From Dicyema japonicum (taxonomy: Eukaryota > Dicyemida > Rhombozoa > Dicyemidae), in contig RDEW01000065.1 in assembly GCA_011109175.1 (NCBI GenBank), positions 81,984 through 145,983 on the forward strand: DNA of 64,000 nt, written 5' to 3'. The notes under the pieces are model-generated. The model was not told the origin of the DNA. It made no database searches and was given only the letters and a program-made list of their open reading frames with translations. Of this stretch, positions 45,283-56,500 are shown piece after piece (position 1 is the first letter of the stretch; each line of letters opens with the position of its first letter). A program made the translations under genes and the position numbers.

Positions 45283-46960
45283 TGTCACATGGGCCAAGCG
45301 TTACCTATGGGCAGCCTGTTACATTAACCTTGAACCAAGATTAACTTCAATTAATTATATAAATGATTTATTAACCATAAAAAATTAAATTTAAGTAACT
45401 TTTTTTAGTCTACTCATTAATACAGTCGATATTTCTCCTTTCGAATTTTTTATCTATCAAATTAAACTATTTAAAACTACCTCCACGCGATTATTCGATA
45501 AAATATTAATTATTTCTGCAACTGGATAATACTGAGACTCAAACTTATCCAGTCGCAATAAGGGATTTGTTTCAAAGTCCTTTTTAGCCCGAACCTATTT
45601 ATTAATGTTTTTGATTCATACTTTATCTCCCATGTTAAAAGTATATTTACTATTATGAACATTCATTTTCCTGTTCATAGCTTTGTAATAATTCAAATTT
45701 TCTTCAATCGATTTAATTTCGAAATTCGGACACAAATTATCTGACTGGGAATTATCTAGATATAAATTTTTTAAATCAAACTACGTGAATTTTCAATAGA
45801 TTATGGAGTCGAACAATTAACCAAATCGTCAATTTGTTCTGGAATCGCACACTCATCACTTAAATTATCTAAGTCATAATGTGATATAAGCATAACCATT
45901 AATTATTGAATTTATTCCCTTAATTCCTCGATATCTTTCGAAAGGACTTTCGTTAGAAAATGAATGGACCGATATGTTGTAACTGTAGACAGCACTTTCT
46001 AATTCATCAAGCCACTTTTTTTCACTGTTATCCAGCATTTTTGACAACTTCCTCGTGATCGTCTGATTCTTTCGACAATTCCTTGTGCTCGTGGATTGTT
46101 AGGCCTTCCGTGAATTTGCTTAATGTTAAAATCTCCGCAAAGTTTTGTTATTTCTTGATTTTTAAATTCAGAACCATTGTCCGACTGAAGAAATTTACAT
46201 GGCCCATTCAGGCGGAACAAAGATCTTAAGTTTTCACATACTTTGCAGACTTCACAATTTCGAATGACTTTTCTGATAATCTCATTCTTTACAGTGAAGT
46301 ATCTTTGTCGACATTCATACTCAATTTTATTGACTCCTCCGTGTGAAAACTCGTGCAACGATTTCGCAACATGCTCCATTTCGGTTTCATTATCCAGGGA
46401 TATGACTAACTTGGGATCAGTTGATTTAAGATAGTCTAAAATTATTGAAAATTTACAATACCTGTCATTGATAATAGAAAAATTCTCTATCTTCTTTACA
46501 AGCCTATATTTTCGGTGTCTCGGAAGATTTTCGGGAAATTTATCATGCAAAGCATCTTTTAAAGTTTGATATTCAACGCAATCTTTCACAAAACCCTTGT
46601 AAGAAGCCATTGCAACAAAATAATCTTCCATGCTATAAATCACGCTGGAAATCTAGGTTTACCGCTATAAAAAATAAAATCTTTATAATCATAACATTTA
46701 TGAATAAAAAACTAATTTAACAGAATTAAATCACGATATAAATCGGATATATAAAATTAAATGTCGGATAATCTAATGAGAGACTCATCCTCACCTTTGT
46801 CGGTCTGGGATCACTTAGTTAGATGAGAATTTTTATTTCTTTCTTTTGACCCAGTGATCCTGGGGGTAATAATAATAATAATGTCGGATAATCAAAAGAC
46901 CTTTTCAAGGTCGAAAAAATGTAACAGGCTGCCCATGCGTTACGCGCCGCCCATGTGACA
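45283..46960 (-). mobile_element. Ginger-like (KRBA2-type integrase) DNA transposon
   Basis: A 1678-bp element with inverted termini TGTCACATGGGC and an inner matching block (45307-45325 with 46918-46936, ATGGGCAGCCTGTTACATT), flanked by TATTA. The minus strand encodes integrase pieces: the HHCC zinc region (EFSHGGVNKIEYECRQRYF...NCEVCKVCENL) and the DDE core C-terminal half (LQSDNGSEFKN, IHGRPNNPRAQGIVER). After frameshifts come WLDELESAVYSYNISVHS and a C-terminal stretch with KDFETNPLLRLDKFE. The first catalytic Asp segment is deleted, so it cannot self-mobilise. Precise removal restores the host RTE frame (VKVLNEMFA). Confidence 0.85.
46774..46880 (+). mobile_element. 107-bp truncated family B insertion with 13-bp TSD
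   Basis: Contains GGGATCACTTAGTTAG (family B terminus) and ends in (AAT)n. Flanked by ATGTCGGATAATC at 46761-46773 and 46881-46893. Lies inside the Ginger-like element. Confidence 0.8.
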
Positions 46961-47429
46961 TATTAAACGAAATGTTTGCAACTAACGACCTTCTTCCGTT
47001 GGGCAAAGGAATTCTGGTGCCGATTCAAAAACCGAATAAAAGGGTGGGCCTGTGGAAAACCTGCGCCCAGTCATCCTACTCAATACGCTAAGAAAGGTCC
47101 TTGCTCTGGTGGTGCTGGATCGTGTGCAAGAGCCTGTGAATGAATTCCTGTTCTCGAGCCACAGTGGATTCAGGAAAGGCAGATCTACCGCTGATGTGGT
47201 CTGGGGGCATAAGTGGCGTTGTGCCACTTACCAAAGATTTGAGAGTGCGACTACAATTTTGGGGATCGACATGTTGAGAACTTTCGAGACAATTCGCCGA
47301 GGAAAGCTTTATTGCTGTTTTGCGGGATTCCTTAATAGAGATTCTGTCAGGATAATAGAAGTTTTATTGTCGAACACAGAACTAACGAGTTATGAGTACG
47401 TCGTCCAGAAATTTTTCGTGTTGCAATCA

Positions 47430-48785
47430 ATTCGATTACGTCAATTTTTAATTTGTCTTTTAACAAGAACGTCATCCCATGCAAATGGAAGAACTCACTT
47501 ATAATACCCGTCCTAAAACCAGGAAAACCGAAAACCTTACCTTCTTCCTACCGTCCAATTTCATTAACGTGCGCATCATCGCGCCTAATGGAGAAACTCG
47601 TACTCTGGAAAATTACCCCCATTTGCCCGACTGTCACTTTTAACATGGTTTCAAATGTGAGCGTTCAACTACGACACACTTGATTTCACTGTCTCAATTT
47701 ATATCAGAAGGGTTCAACGAACCGAAACGCCATTTACGGACAATAGTGATTTCCCTGGACATACAGAAGGCGTCCGATTCTGTTCCGAGAACATTACTAA
47801 CAAAAAGGTTTTTGACACCACCATTCAGCCGACTTTGAAAAGATGGGTAGCCAATTTTATCTCCGGAAGAAGAGGACGTGTCTGTATAGGCCACGCAAGA
47901 TCGAGGTCCCGTCTCCTACCAAATGGCGTCCCTCAAGGTTCGCCCCTCTCTCCGGCGTTATTCAATTTATTCCTAAACGATTTACCCTGCCCTGGAGGAC
48001 CAGATTCAATGCTTCTCACATTTGCTGACGACCTAATTGTCGCTAGCAGGAACAAATTCGTGGGTATAGCAAAATCAGAGCTTCAGTCACATATTAATGA
48101 CCTGGGAGTTTGGTTGAATTTGAATCTTCTCTCCATATCCAGGGATAAATCAACGTATACAATCTTCACCACAGTCAGAAAAGAAAAACATACACTGGAT
48201 CTGAACATTTATGGAGACTCTTTACCATTACAGATTTATCCAACTACTCTGGGAGTGACTTTCGATTCTTTGATGACATTTTCTCGACATGTGAAGAACG
48301 TCATGACAAAGGGTCTCAGGAATCTAAATATAATCAAACCGCTTTTAAAGTCACGGGAATGCGCTGTCGTTTTGTTCAAAACCGACGGTAGAGTATGCTT
48401 GTGCCTCATGGGCCTATGGAGCTTCAATATCCAATTCATACAAGATCAACTCCCTAACAGGCAAACTTGCACGTCTAACATATTTACCTCCCGATCTTTT
48501 CCCCCAATGCTTGACCACTCCGCAATCAAAAATAACGTCTTCGGCTTCATCGGTCTGTGTGATCAAGAAGCAAGTCGTTTCTTCCATTCAAGGCTGGAGG
48601 CTTCAAATACACGAAATTTGGGGAAAAAACACACCCCTCTTCAAACTCTAATGAAAGATGATCGTCGTCTATTCAGGAAAGCCATGGGTACTCTGGAGGA
48701 ACATAGGAAAAACCTCTCGATCCTGTTGAGGCGTACCGGGATCACTTAATTAGTTGGTTTACTCCTTTTTTTGGTGTTCCCTTTT
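47430..48785 (+). mobile_element. LINE family B, 5'-truncated, long RT ORF
   Basis: The plus strand begins in the RT fingers (KPGKPKTLPSSYRPISLTCAS). After frameshifts, a 304-codon open frame (47835-48749) carries RWVANFISGRRGRV, NGVPQGSPLSPALFNLFLNDLP, FADDLIVASRN, LNLNLLSISRDKS and LGVTFDSLMTFSRHVKN, through the thumb to the C-terminus (ILLRRTGIT) and GGGATCACTTAATTAGTTGG. This is the best-preserved family B palm in the window. The palm-thumb ORF is intact, but the fingers and endonuclease are broken or absent. Confidence 0.85.
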
Positions 48786-48975
48786 CGAAGTTATTAAATA
48801 AATAATAAGGAATTAGGAAACCCATACGGGGGACTACCAGTCTCTCCTAAAAGACAACTCGATTGAATTACTCGAGAAACATTTTGAAAGGCGGTGAGGT
48901 CGCTGACGGTCCACCTGAGGAGAGTGCCGGAGTCACTAGAAGCTGGGATCACTTAATTAACTCACTTTGGCACTT
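48786..48975 (+). mobile_element. LINE family B 3' end, second copy
   Basis: A further family terminus, GCTGGGATCACTTAATTAACTC, at about 48945-48965, directly behind the longer copy. Confidence 0.6.
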
Positions 48976-48979
48976 TCTT

Positions 48980-49910
48980 TCTTGGTATTCTATCTCCCCT
49001 ATAGCCTAACGGTGGAATCCTCATTCTATTTGCTGGCGACTTATCAGTTCGATCCCATCAGTTAGGGATACAAGTCATCGAGTCCAGTAAATACTGGAAT
49101 AGGTCCTCACCTTCATAGATTTTCTGAATGAGGAACGTCATGGATACCTAGTTAGGCTTAACGACTAGGCTTAGGTCATACAGCGCCCAGAGTTACCAAA
49201 TAATTTTTCGTGGATAAAATTGAACCTTTTAATTTTGACTTTCTTTCAGTCGAATGGGAATAATTAATTCTCCGTGAAATGTAAACTAACAAGTCCTTAA
49301 TAATTGTCTTCCAATTTTGTATTTTCCATAATATCATCATTTCTCCCCCATCTTACGGGTTTAATCAGGACTTTATTACTCATACACAGGAGCACGTCAA
49401 CATAACCTCATGATGGATGAAGTATAGTATGGATGGACGAAGTGGTGGACTCAGGAAACCTCGGAAAGTCGACGTTCTAAAGAAAGGAAATGCCTGTAGG
49501 ATCCGTGTTCGGGCCTCGTTAAGTCTAAAATTGTATTAACTGGAAGGATTAAGTAAATTACATTCTCATGCGACCCCCTAAGTTCATCCAGAACCAAGAA
49601 CACAACTACCTCTTATCCACCCAAAATTATAAATGCCAAGATTAACCCAATTAAGTTAATCCTCAATTATGATTAACTTCCATAACAAGCCTGATCTCTG
49701 TAATCTCGAAATCACCACTTTTGCCAAATAAAAATGCATAGAACTCAACTCCCCAAGAACTGGAGAAATTCCCTATTATCGACTTAATGTAGTGCCTGTC
49801 TCTACACGTGGTCGGAATCAAGGTTTAGACTCAACCTCCCGAAGGGTCGTTATGAGTTTTTCTACTAGCACTGATCGTTTGTGTAAAATTTTGAGAATAA
49901 ATTTATAAAA
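48980..49910. other. No secure gene; possible tRNA-like SINE
   Basis: At 48998-49060 TAGCCTAACGGTGG (A-box-like) is followed about 37 bp later by GTTCGATCCC (B-box-like), but the stems do not fold as a tRNA. The remainder is AT-rich without ORFs. Confidence 0.3.
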
Positions 49911-49929
49911 ATTAAAAATGTTCGATCTC

Positions 49930-50790
49930 TTCAATGAGGATCTCTTCAAAATCACTTAGACGTAAGTGGCTACTCCGGTTGAGTCATGTAAAATTTTTTG
50001 AAGTCGAGAACCATTCATTGGAGCTCGATCATGACAAAGCGATGATTCATAATAATGTCACTTGGGAAATATGACATTCTGGCCTGAATAGTGACTCCCG
50101 TGGCTTCACCACATCCGGTTAACAGAACGAGGATTTCAAATTGGGCGTTTTCATCCCAATTTATGATCAGTGTAAAGGGGACTTTCCTGAGTGATCAGGT
50201 GGGGGACAAGAACTGGGGTACAGAATTCAATATCTTGGGAGACGTTATCTTCCCCAACTTCCATGTTTATAGAATCGAACAAAACCGTCTCATTTTCGTC
50301 AGTCACAGTGGAATACAAATATTTGAGTACAACTTGGCAGTCAACTAGTCCGGTGGACTGCATATTGGCTGCCCTGAAAAGAGTCCCTCTGACATATTAC
50401 AGCATTTTTAGAGAACAAAATGGTTTGTGCCCGATTGTTATTTTTGGAGAATCTGTCATACATCATTCCAACCATCAGAACTTAAATAATGATTCCAATA
50501 CAGGACTGGAAGACCAAGACAACGTATGAACTGAAGCAGCTCTATTTAGTGTGACGATGCCCATTATCCGATGGTCCAGTCTCTTTTGAATAACTGATAC
50601 CAAAAGAACCCGAAAAAGAGCCAGGATATTATAAAGACGATGGAATATATGAGGCATACTTTCCACCAGGACAGATGTGTTGTAAATATCCTTTATTTTC
50701 CTGGTATACCCAGACATCCTCATTTTATATTTGGGTTCCTGTTCATCCATATTATATTTGTGTCCATCAGAAACCGTCAATCAACTTATA
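49930..50790 (-). pseudogene. Inward-rectifier K+ channel pseudogene (tandem copy)
   Basis: Minus-strand relic downstream of the intact Kir gene. Pieces in different frames match Kir landmarks in order: DIYNTSV with TM1 (WKVCLIYSIVFIISWLFFGFFWYQ), then NRAQTILFSKNAVICQRD, LVPHLITQESPL, FEILVLLTGCGEATGVTIQARMSY and a final RFV stretch. The pore helix and selectivity filter are missing, and at least three frameshifts and several stops occur. The order and orientation match the neighbour at 50847-51818, so it arose by tandem duplication and decayed. Confidence 0.75.
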
Positions 50791-50846
50791 AGAATAGCGC
50801 TATGATAAACCGATAAAAATTAATTCTAAATACTCAATTAAATATG

Positions 50847-51818
50847 TCATTTTTGTGGAATCGTCTTGTCGAAGCACTTTACATCTGCCGTCCAGTCGGA
50901 CCCACTTAGTGAAAAAATGTTGGAAAAGCGGTGATTCCACAGCACCTCGTACGACTTGTAGGAAGTACGGGACTTTACAGAATGGCCGATTGACTCGCTG
51001 ATCCCAGTAGCGATGGCGATTATCTCACAACCCTCAAAAATGAATGAAGTTCTGGTATATCGGTAAAGTGGACTTGTTTCGTCGATTAAATGGGTCACTG
51101 TTATAGGCCATCCGGAATCACAACAGCTCGAATCAAAGTTTGTGGACAGTCGTTTGAAGTAAAACGGAATTATCTCCCCCTCTCGAGTCTTCCTTGAATA
51201 TACGAGAAACATCTTGACGCTTGTGGCGATTATCTGAGACTTTTGTAAGTTGAGGATTCGACAGATCAGATATCGACGTCCATTTCTTTTACAGACAACT
51301 GCATTTTTGGAGAAGGTCCACGTCTTTGCCCGCGAAAGAGGGGATGAAATCTTCATGAAGGCCAATCCCAGAGTTATCGACTCGATATAAATTCCAAAAA
51401 TCGTCTGCAACATCAGAATAAGTCCTGAAGTATAGCATTGGTTCCCAATAAACATATCTCCGTACCCCACAGTGCTCTGGGTCACTATTGAGAAGATCAT
51501 GGCTCCTAAAAACCCTTTCAAATTGTAAACACACGTGGTTTTTGAATCGCTGTGGATAACAACGAGATACCAGATAACGGCAAAAATATTCCAGACGATC
51601 ACATAAACGGTCAAAAGAAAGACGAATATGTAAATCCACTTCCACATGAGGAGGGTGGTCACAAAATCATGGAACAAATACTTGGTCTTAGACCCTGATA
51701 TTTGCAGTTTGAATTTCCCCCGTTTGTCCACCAATCTGATGTCTGTTCGGCCAAAATTTATATTTCCGTCAAAAGAAAACGCATTTCTGTTTTTTAGAAT
51801 CGCTTCTGTGACGGTCAT
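50847..51818 (-). CDS. Inward-rectifier (Kir-type) potassium channel
   Basis: Single-exon minus-strand ORF of 323 residues. N-terminal domain with RLVDKRGKFKLQ, TM1 about residues 59-86, a pore loop with the filter TVGYGD (about 116-121), TM2 about 131-155. The cytoplasmic immunoglobulin-like domain follows: FSKNAVVCKRNGRRYLICRILNLQKSQ, HLIDETSPLY and SRTSYKSYEVLWNHRF, all Kir family landmarks. The channel should pass K+ across a cell membrane as a tetramer. Notable is TVGYGD in place of the usual Kir TIGYG(F/Y); this form is typical of voltage-gated K+ channels. The RPKKR-like PIP2 motif is replaced by SRAKTWTF. An in-frame extension upstream meets TAG, so Met 51818 is a good start. Confidence 0.9.
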   Translation of the reverse strand: MTVTEAILKNRNAFSFDGNINFGRTDIRLVDKRGKFKLQISGSKTKYLFHDFVTTLLMWKWIYIFVFLLTVYVIVWNIFAVIWYLVVIHSDSKTTCVYNLKGFLGAMIFSIVTQSTVGYGDMFIGNQCYTSGLILMLQTIFGIYIESITLGLAFMKISSPLSRAKTWTFSKNAVVCKRNGRRYLICRILNLQKSQIIATSVKMFLVYSRKTREGEIIPFYFKRLSTNFDSSCCDSGWPITVTHLIDETSPLYRYTRTSFIFEGCEIIAIATGISESIGHSVKSRTSYKSYEVLWNHRFSNIFSLSGSDWTADVKCFDKTIPQK

Positions 51819-51839
51819 ATAAGTGGAGGTATCATTGTC

Positions 51840-53235
51840 TATGGAAGCCTACTAAAAATTCCCCAAATACTAACGTTACTCGGTTTCTCTGTGAGAGGAA
51901 TGTGAGTTAATGCTTCATAATTAATTTCAGACCTTGTTATTATAAATCTGCTTGGCTGCATTATTTTATATCCTTTATTAAATTTTAGATTAAATTTAAA
52001 TATTTTTAAATTTATAATTTTATTTAAATAATTATTAATTTTTTATTTCTTCAATCTATATTCCAGTTTTTAATAAATAAATAATAATATTCCAGTTTTT
52101 AACATTCTTGGTTAGCAGTTGTGGAACAAGGAACGATCCACTGGCCAACAAACGACCTTTTTCATGGTATCCTGATATTGGACGGTGGATTCTAATAACT
52201 CCAGAGGACCATTGGTCAAATAATTAGCGAAGAATCGGTAAAATTACAGTATCTCTAATATATGGGATTCGTATCAGTATCGGGGACCAAAGGAACTCAG
52301 AGATCATTGTTTAGTTAACTTTACCCCTTTATTTGATCTCTGTTAATAATTCAAGTCCCTTATCATAATTACTGTCATTTCTCATATATCAGGGATATTA
52401 TCAGCAATTTTAAAGATATCAGACTATATCAATGATTATCACATAAACAGTGATACTAAAGATCCGTTTGAGGAACATCACTGACATTCTTTGGTCGACA
52501 CGGACCAATGGCTTCGGTTTTATGCGTTTCGGCAAGTAACCAGAAAACCCAAGTGGAAACAAAGTCGCTCATTGGGGGAATGTCAGTCGGTCTGACAAAA
52601 GGTAATCCGATCGATTCGCAGAGGCACTTTTTGAAAAAAAATAATTTACTCTGAGATCACATGTTAGTCGCCTTCAACATCTTCTTTCTCGGAGTTTTAA
52701 TAAATGTGCTAATGTTTGCCATAAGAGGGGATAATCTAAGTAACTTTAATGCTTGTTAGCTTTTTTTTTTTTTTGCTTGTTAGCTTAAGTAATTGTTAAA
52801 TGTGTCTGAATGAATAAAAATTGACGAATAATAAATGGAATTTTTGGAATTTTAATATTTTTATTGGAATATACTAAAAAGAACAAAGTCATATTAGTGC
52901 TGCCAATGTCGTGGGGTAGAATCCGAAAGATTTAATTTTCAGCGAATTCTCGTCAAACAAATCCCACCCTTGATGCGACGAGTAATTCTGACACGACAAG
53001 GTATTTAAAAAAATCTTCCCACCCTTACCAAATATTGTAAGTTTGGGGATAAGTGCTGTTACTCAGTAACCGTAAATTCGACTCACATTGTTGCCTACTT
53101 GGTCGAAGGATTTCCTTCTTCCAGGTGATCCTTCGAATCCCCTTTTCGACAAGTTCTTCAACTACCTTTATAAATTATCTTCCACTTCTCACGTTCAATA
53201 TCCAGAAGACTATTTTTAATCTTTAATCACTCTCG
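51840..53235. other. No secure gene
   Basis: AT-rich, with an A/T homopolymer patch at about 52760. No ORF, exon chain or transposon terminus recognised. Confidence 0.35.
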
Positions 53236-53240
53236 ATATC

Positions 53241-53552
53241 TTGAAGAACAGAGAAAACATCACATATAGGACCCTCATCCAGAAGACCCCAGCGAATATG
53301 AATAAAGCAATCGAAATCATATACCGTCAGACAATCGCGCCGGCCGTGGAATATGCCTCTGCTGCGTGGAGATTGGCGTTATCAGAGCCACTATCCAAAA
53401 CTAAACTTACTGCAAAGAAAAACAATACGTATACTGGGACCACAATGTGTAACAAAAATACCTCCCCTGCTGACGGAATCTACAACTCGTAAATGTGGTT
53501 CCGAATTTCTCCGCATTTGCGAGGAAGATAGACACCCACTAATCCTCTCACT
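53241..53552 (+). mobile_element. Jockey-like LINE thumb fragment (host of nested stack)
   Basis: Plus-strand pieces AIEIIYRQTIAPAVEYASAAW, LQRKTIRILGPQ and EFLRICEEDRHPLILSL match the thumb/C-terminal region of jockey-type RTs. The frame carries straight on at 59427 (LFHAKENRLTKK) once the nested RTE insertion is removed, so it and the downstream family E sequence were already joined before that insertion. Confidence 0.65.
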
Positions 53553-56500
53553 TATTATTATTGTGGCACTTTCACAAAAGCCATAATGATTATAGCCCCG
53601 CATGTGCAACACTCAAAGAAACAATATTTATAGTTAGTCTTTTCCATCTTCCTCTGTCGAATGCGAGTGATCTCAATTCGTCCAGGTCGTCCCCGTCTTT
53701 AGATTTTTTCTCACACGATTTAGGTTTTCGTTTAGGCAGTCAAAAGTGTCGATTTAGGTCGTCCGCGGAAGGGTTTGTCGCACTGTCAAAGTAATCTTTC
53801 ATCGCTTTGTTAGCGGGTGCGTCCGGGTTCATTCTTAGTACATGCCCAAATAGCCTCCATCGGACATCTATCACATCCTTGATGATGTATGTACACATAC
53901 ACTTGTTGTAGATACCAGTGGTTGATATTCTACGTGGCCACTCCATTCCGAGTAAGCTTCTTAGTTGCCTTCTATGGAACGAATCCAGTTTCAATAGTTC
54001 GTTAAAGGAACTTCCCCATGTCCCAGCGTTATACAGTAGGATCGGTTTCACAAACGCGTTGTAAAGCCTGCATCTGATGTCAATTCCAAGTCCTTTGGCC
54101 CTTAGCCATCCTTTCTTCAGTTTAGCCAGTGTTTTCCTCCTTAGTACATCTTCAGCGTCTCCTAGTAGAGAGCCGAGCTTATTAGTACGTCTCCATCTTT
54201 CATGAGTAATATCGTCTTCTCTTTTGATTTCCGTAATTTCAGTTTTGTCAACATTTACGCTGAGAAACCATTTCTCAAGCTCCGCAGGTGCATTTTCTAG
54301 TAGGTGTTGGAGTGTTGTAACGTCCCGTGAAACGAAATCCACATCATCCGCATAAGATGTCTCTTCTATTTCTCCTATACAGCATTTACGGAGGTCGCGG
54401 AGTGCAGATTCAAGGTATATGGTGAATAGTAAAGGGGAGAGGGAATCACCCTGGGGTGTCCCAATCGTTGTTTTGAAACTGCAGGAAGTTGCTCCTTCTG
54501 TCCTCACTGATAGTCTTGTGTTCACAAGTAGTAGTCTGATTATCCTAACCGACGATTTATCCAATATTTGTACAACCACAGCTATCAGTTTCTGTCTAGT
54601 TATTGAGTCAATAGCTCTGGAGAGATCTATTTCCAAAACGGTGTTGGGCTTTTGAATCTTTGTTTTGTTACACAGCGCCATCTATGGCTCCATACAATGT
54701 CCGCCGAAGACCTCCCTTCTCGGAAACCCACTTTGACTTGCTGGTAGGTATAGATCTGCCACACCTTTTATCCGACTTAGTACAATGTTTGGCAGCACCT
54801 TGCGTATCGAATTCAGAAGTATTATCGGGCGGAGATTTTCTACTGGTCCTTTTGATTTGTTCGGTTTTTGTATGGATATTAATAGTCCATTTCCAAGTCC
54901 TAGATCGGTATTAGTATCAAATGTGTCATTTAGGGTTTTTGCAATTGTGTCGCTAAGTCTTTTTGGCCCATATTTTAGGAGCTCAGGGCTTATGTTGTCC
55001 GGCCCAGCACTCTTGTTGTTCTTCAGTTTATTTATCGCTAATTCCACCTCTTCCACTGTGATTGAGATTTTTAGCGGCTTTGTTTCTCCCTGGAAAGGGG
55101 AAAGTCCTTATTTTCTTTATTCAACAGTGTTTCGAAGTGTCGTGCAATCAAATCTGCTTTTTCTTTCGGGTTACCCACGAATTTTCCATCTTTGTCTTTG
55201 ATGTGAAGGTGTTTTGTCCTTTCTTTGTCCGCAGCAGCCGCAAAGCCGCATACATCCTTGATTTGTCCTTTAGGCATTCCACATTTTTAATATTATTATT
55301 ATTACAGCACTTATCGCCTTGCCATAATAGTTATAGCAAAGCATGTGCAATACAAGAAACAATGTTATTAGTTAGCCTCTTCCATCCTCCACGGTTACAC
55401 GCAGTCGATCTCAGCATGTCCAGATCGTCTCCCGTCTTTAGGCATTTCTTCATCCTTTGGAGGTCTTTGTGCAGCATGATAGGTAGGGTCATCCTTGGTC
55501 TGCCACGGAAGCATTTGCCCTCGAACATGAAATGGTCCTCCATCGCCACATTAGCCGGGGCAGCAAGATCCATGCGTAGTACGTGACCAAACAGTCTCCA
55601 CCGGGCGTCAGTGATTTCCAGGCTTAGAGGCCTACTCTGCATTTTTTTGTAAATACCGGTATTCGAGATTCTGGCTGGCCACTGCATGCCAAATAATACT
55701 CTAAGCTGTTTTCTGTGGAACCCATCGAGAGCCATTGATTCCGCACCTGTACAGGCCCAAGTACCAGCATTGTATGTCAGTATCGGTTTCACAAATGCAT
55801 TGTACATGCGTATCCGCAGATTGACATCTAGTCCTTTCAGCCATTCCTTTTTTTGTCCGGTGCATTTCCAGCAGATGTGTGAGAGCTTCTGTATCCTCGG
55901 ATATAAAATCCACATCATCCGCGTATACGACTTCGTTTATTTTTCCTTCATAGCAAGTTCTTAGATCCTTTAGTGCAGCTTCGAGATATATCACAAATAG
56001 TAAGGGGGAGAGGGAGTCTCCCTGAGGAGTGCCGATTGTAGTTTTGAATGGTCGGGATAGAGTTCTCCCAATTCGGACTGACAGTTCAGTACTTGAGAGA
56101 AGTACTCTGATTATCCGTAGCAATGATTGGTCCACAAATTGATGAAGGACAACCATTAGCTTGTGTCGGCTAATGGTGTCGAAAGCTCTTGACATATCGA
56201 TCCCCAGGATGGTCGTGGCATTTTTGTATCTTTGAGCCGTTGCACACCGCCACCTGTGGCTCCACAGAATGTCCGCTGTCGACCTTCCTTCACGAAATCC
56301 ACTATGGCATGCTGATAGGTAATTTCCTGCAGGATGTTTTAAGCGGTCCAAAGCAACAGATGCAAGAACTTTTCGTAATGTGTTTAACAATATGACTGGG
56401 CGTAGGCTTTCTAGTGGTCCCTTTGGTTTGTTAGGCTTTTGTATAGGTATCAATGTCCCTTTCCCCAGTGGTAGGACAGAGTTGGATGTAAACATTCCAT

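Larger units (their letters stand above)
44628..47395 (+). mobile_element. RTE-type LINE with preserved 5' end, interrupted
   Basis: Starts with a GTTGAGGTGGTGACGTGCC-type 5' end and ATG at 44657. APE N-terminus SFNLRGISKEWKRNLLC, LQETKVHGDY; a deletion then joins to GRHGRGIRNLPG. RT pieces CNRSSGPDDISAELLMYGPK (45190-45282) continue after a Ginger-like insertion with NEMFATNDLLPLGKG (46966 on), HSGFRKGRSTADVVW and LGIDMLR. It stops at about 47395, where family B sequence begins, so the 3' half is missing. Confidence 0.8.

Noticed and set aside
45283-46960. Integrase as a retrovirus or LTR retrotransposon
   Set aside because: No LTRs, gag, protease or RT belong to it; terminal inverted repeats and a 5-bp TSD indicate a Ginger-like DNA transposon.
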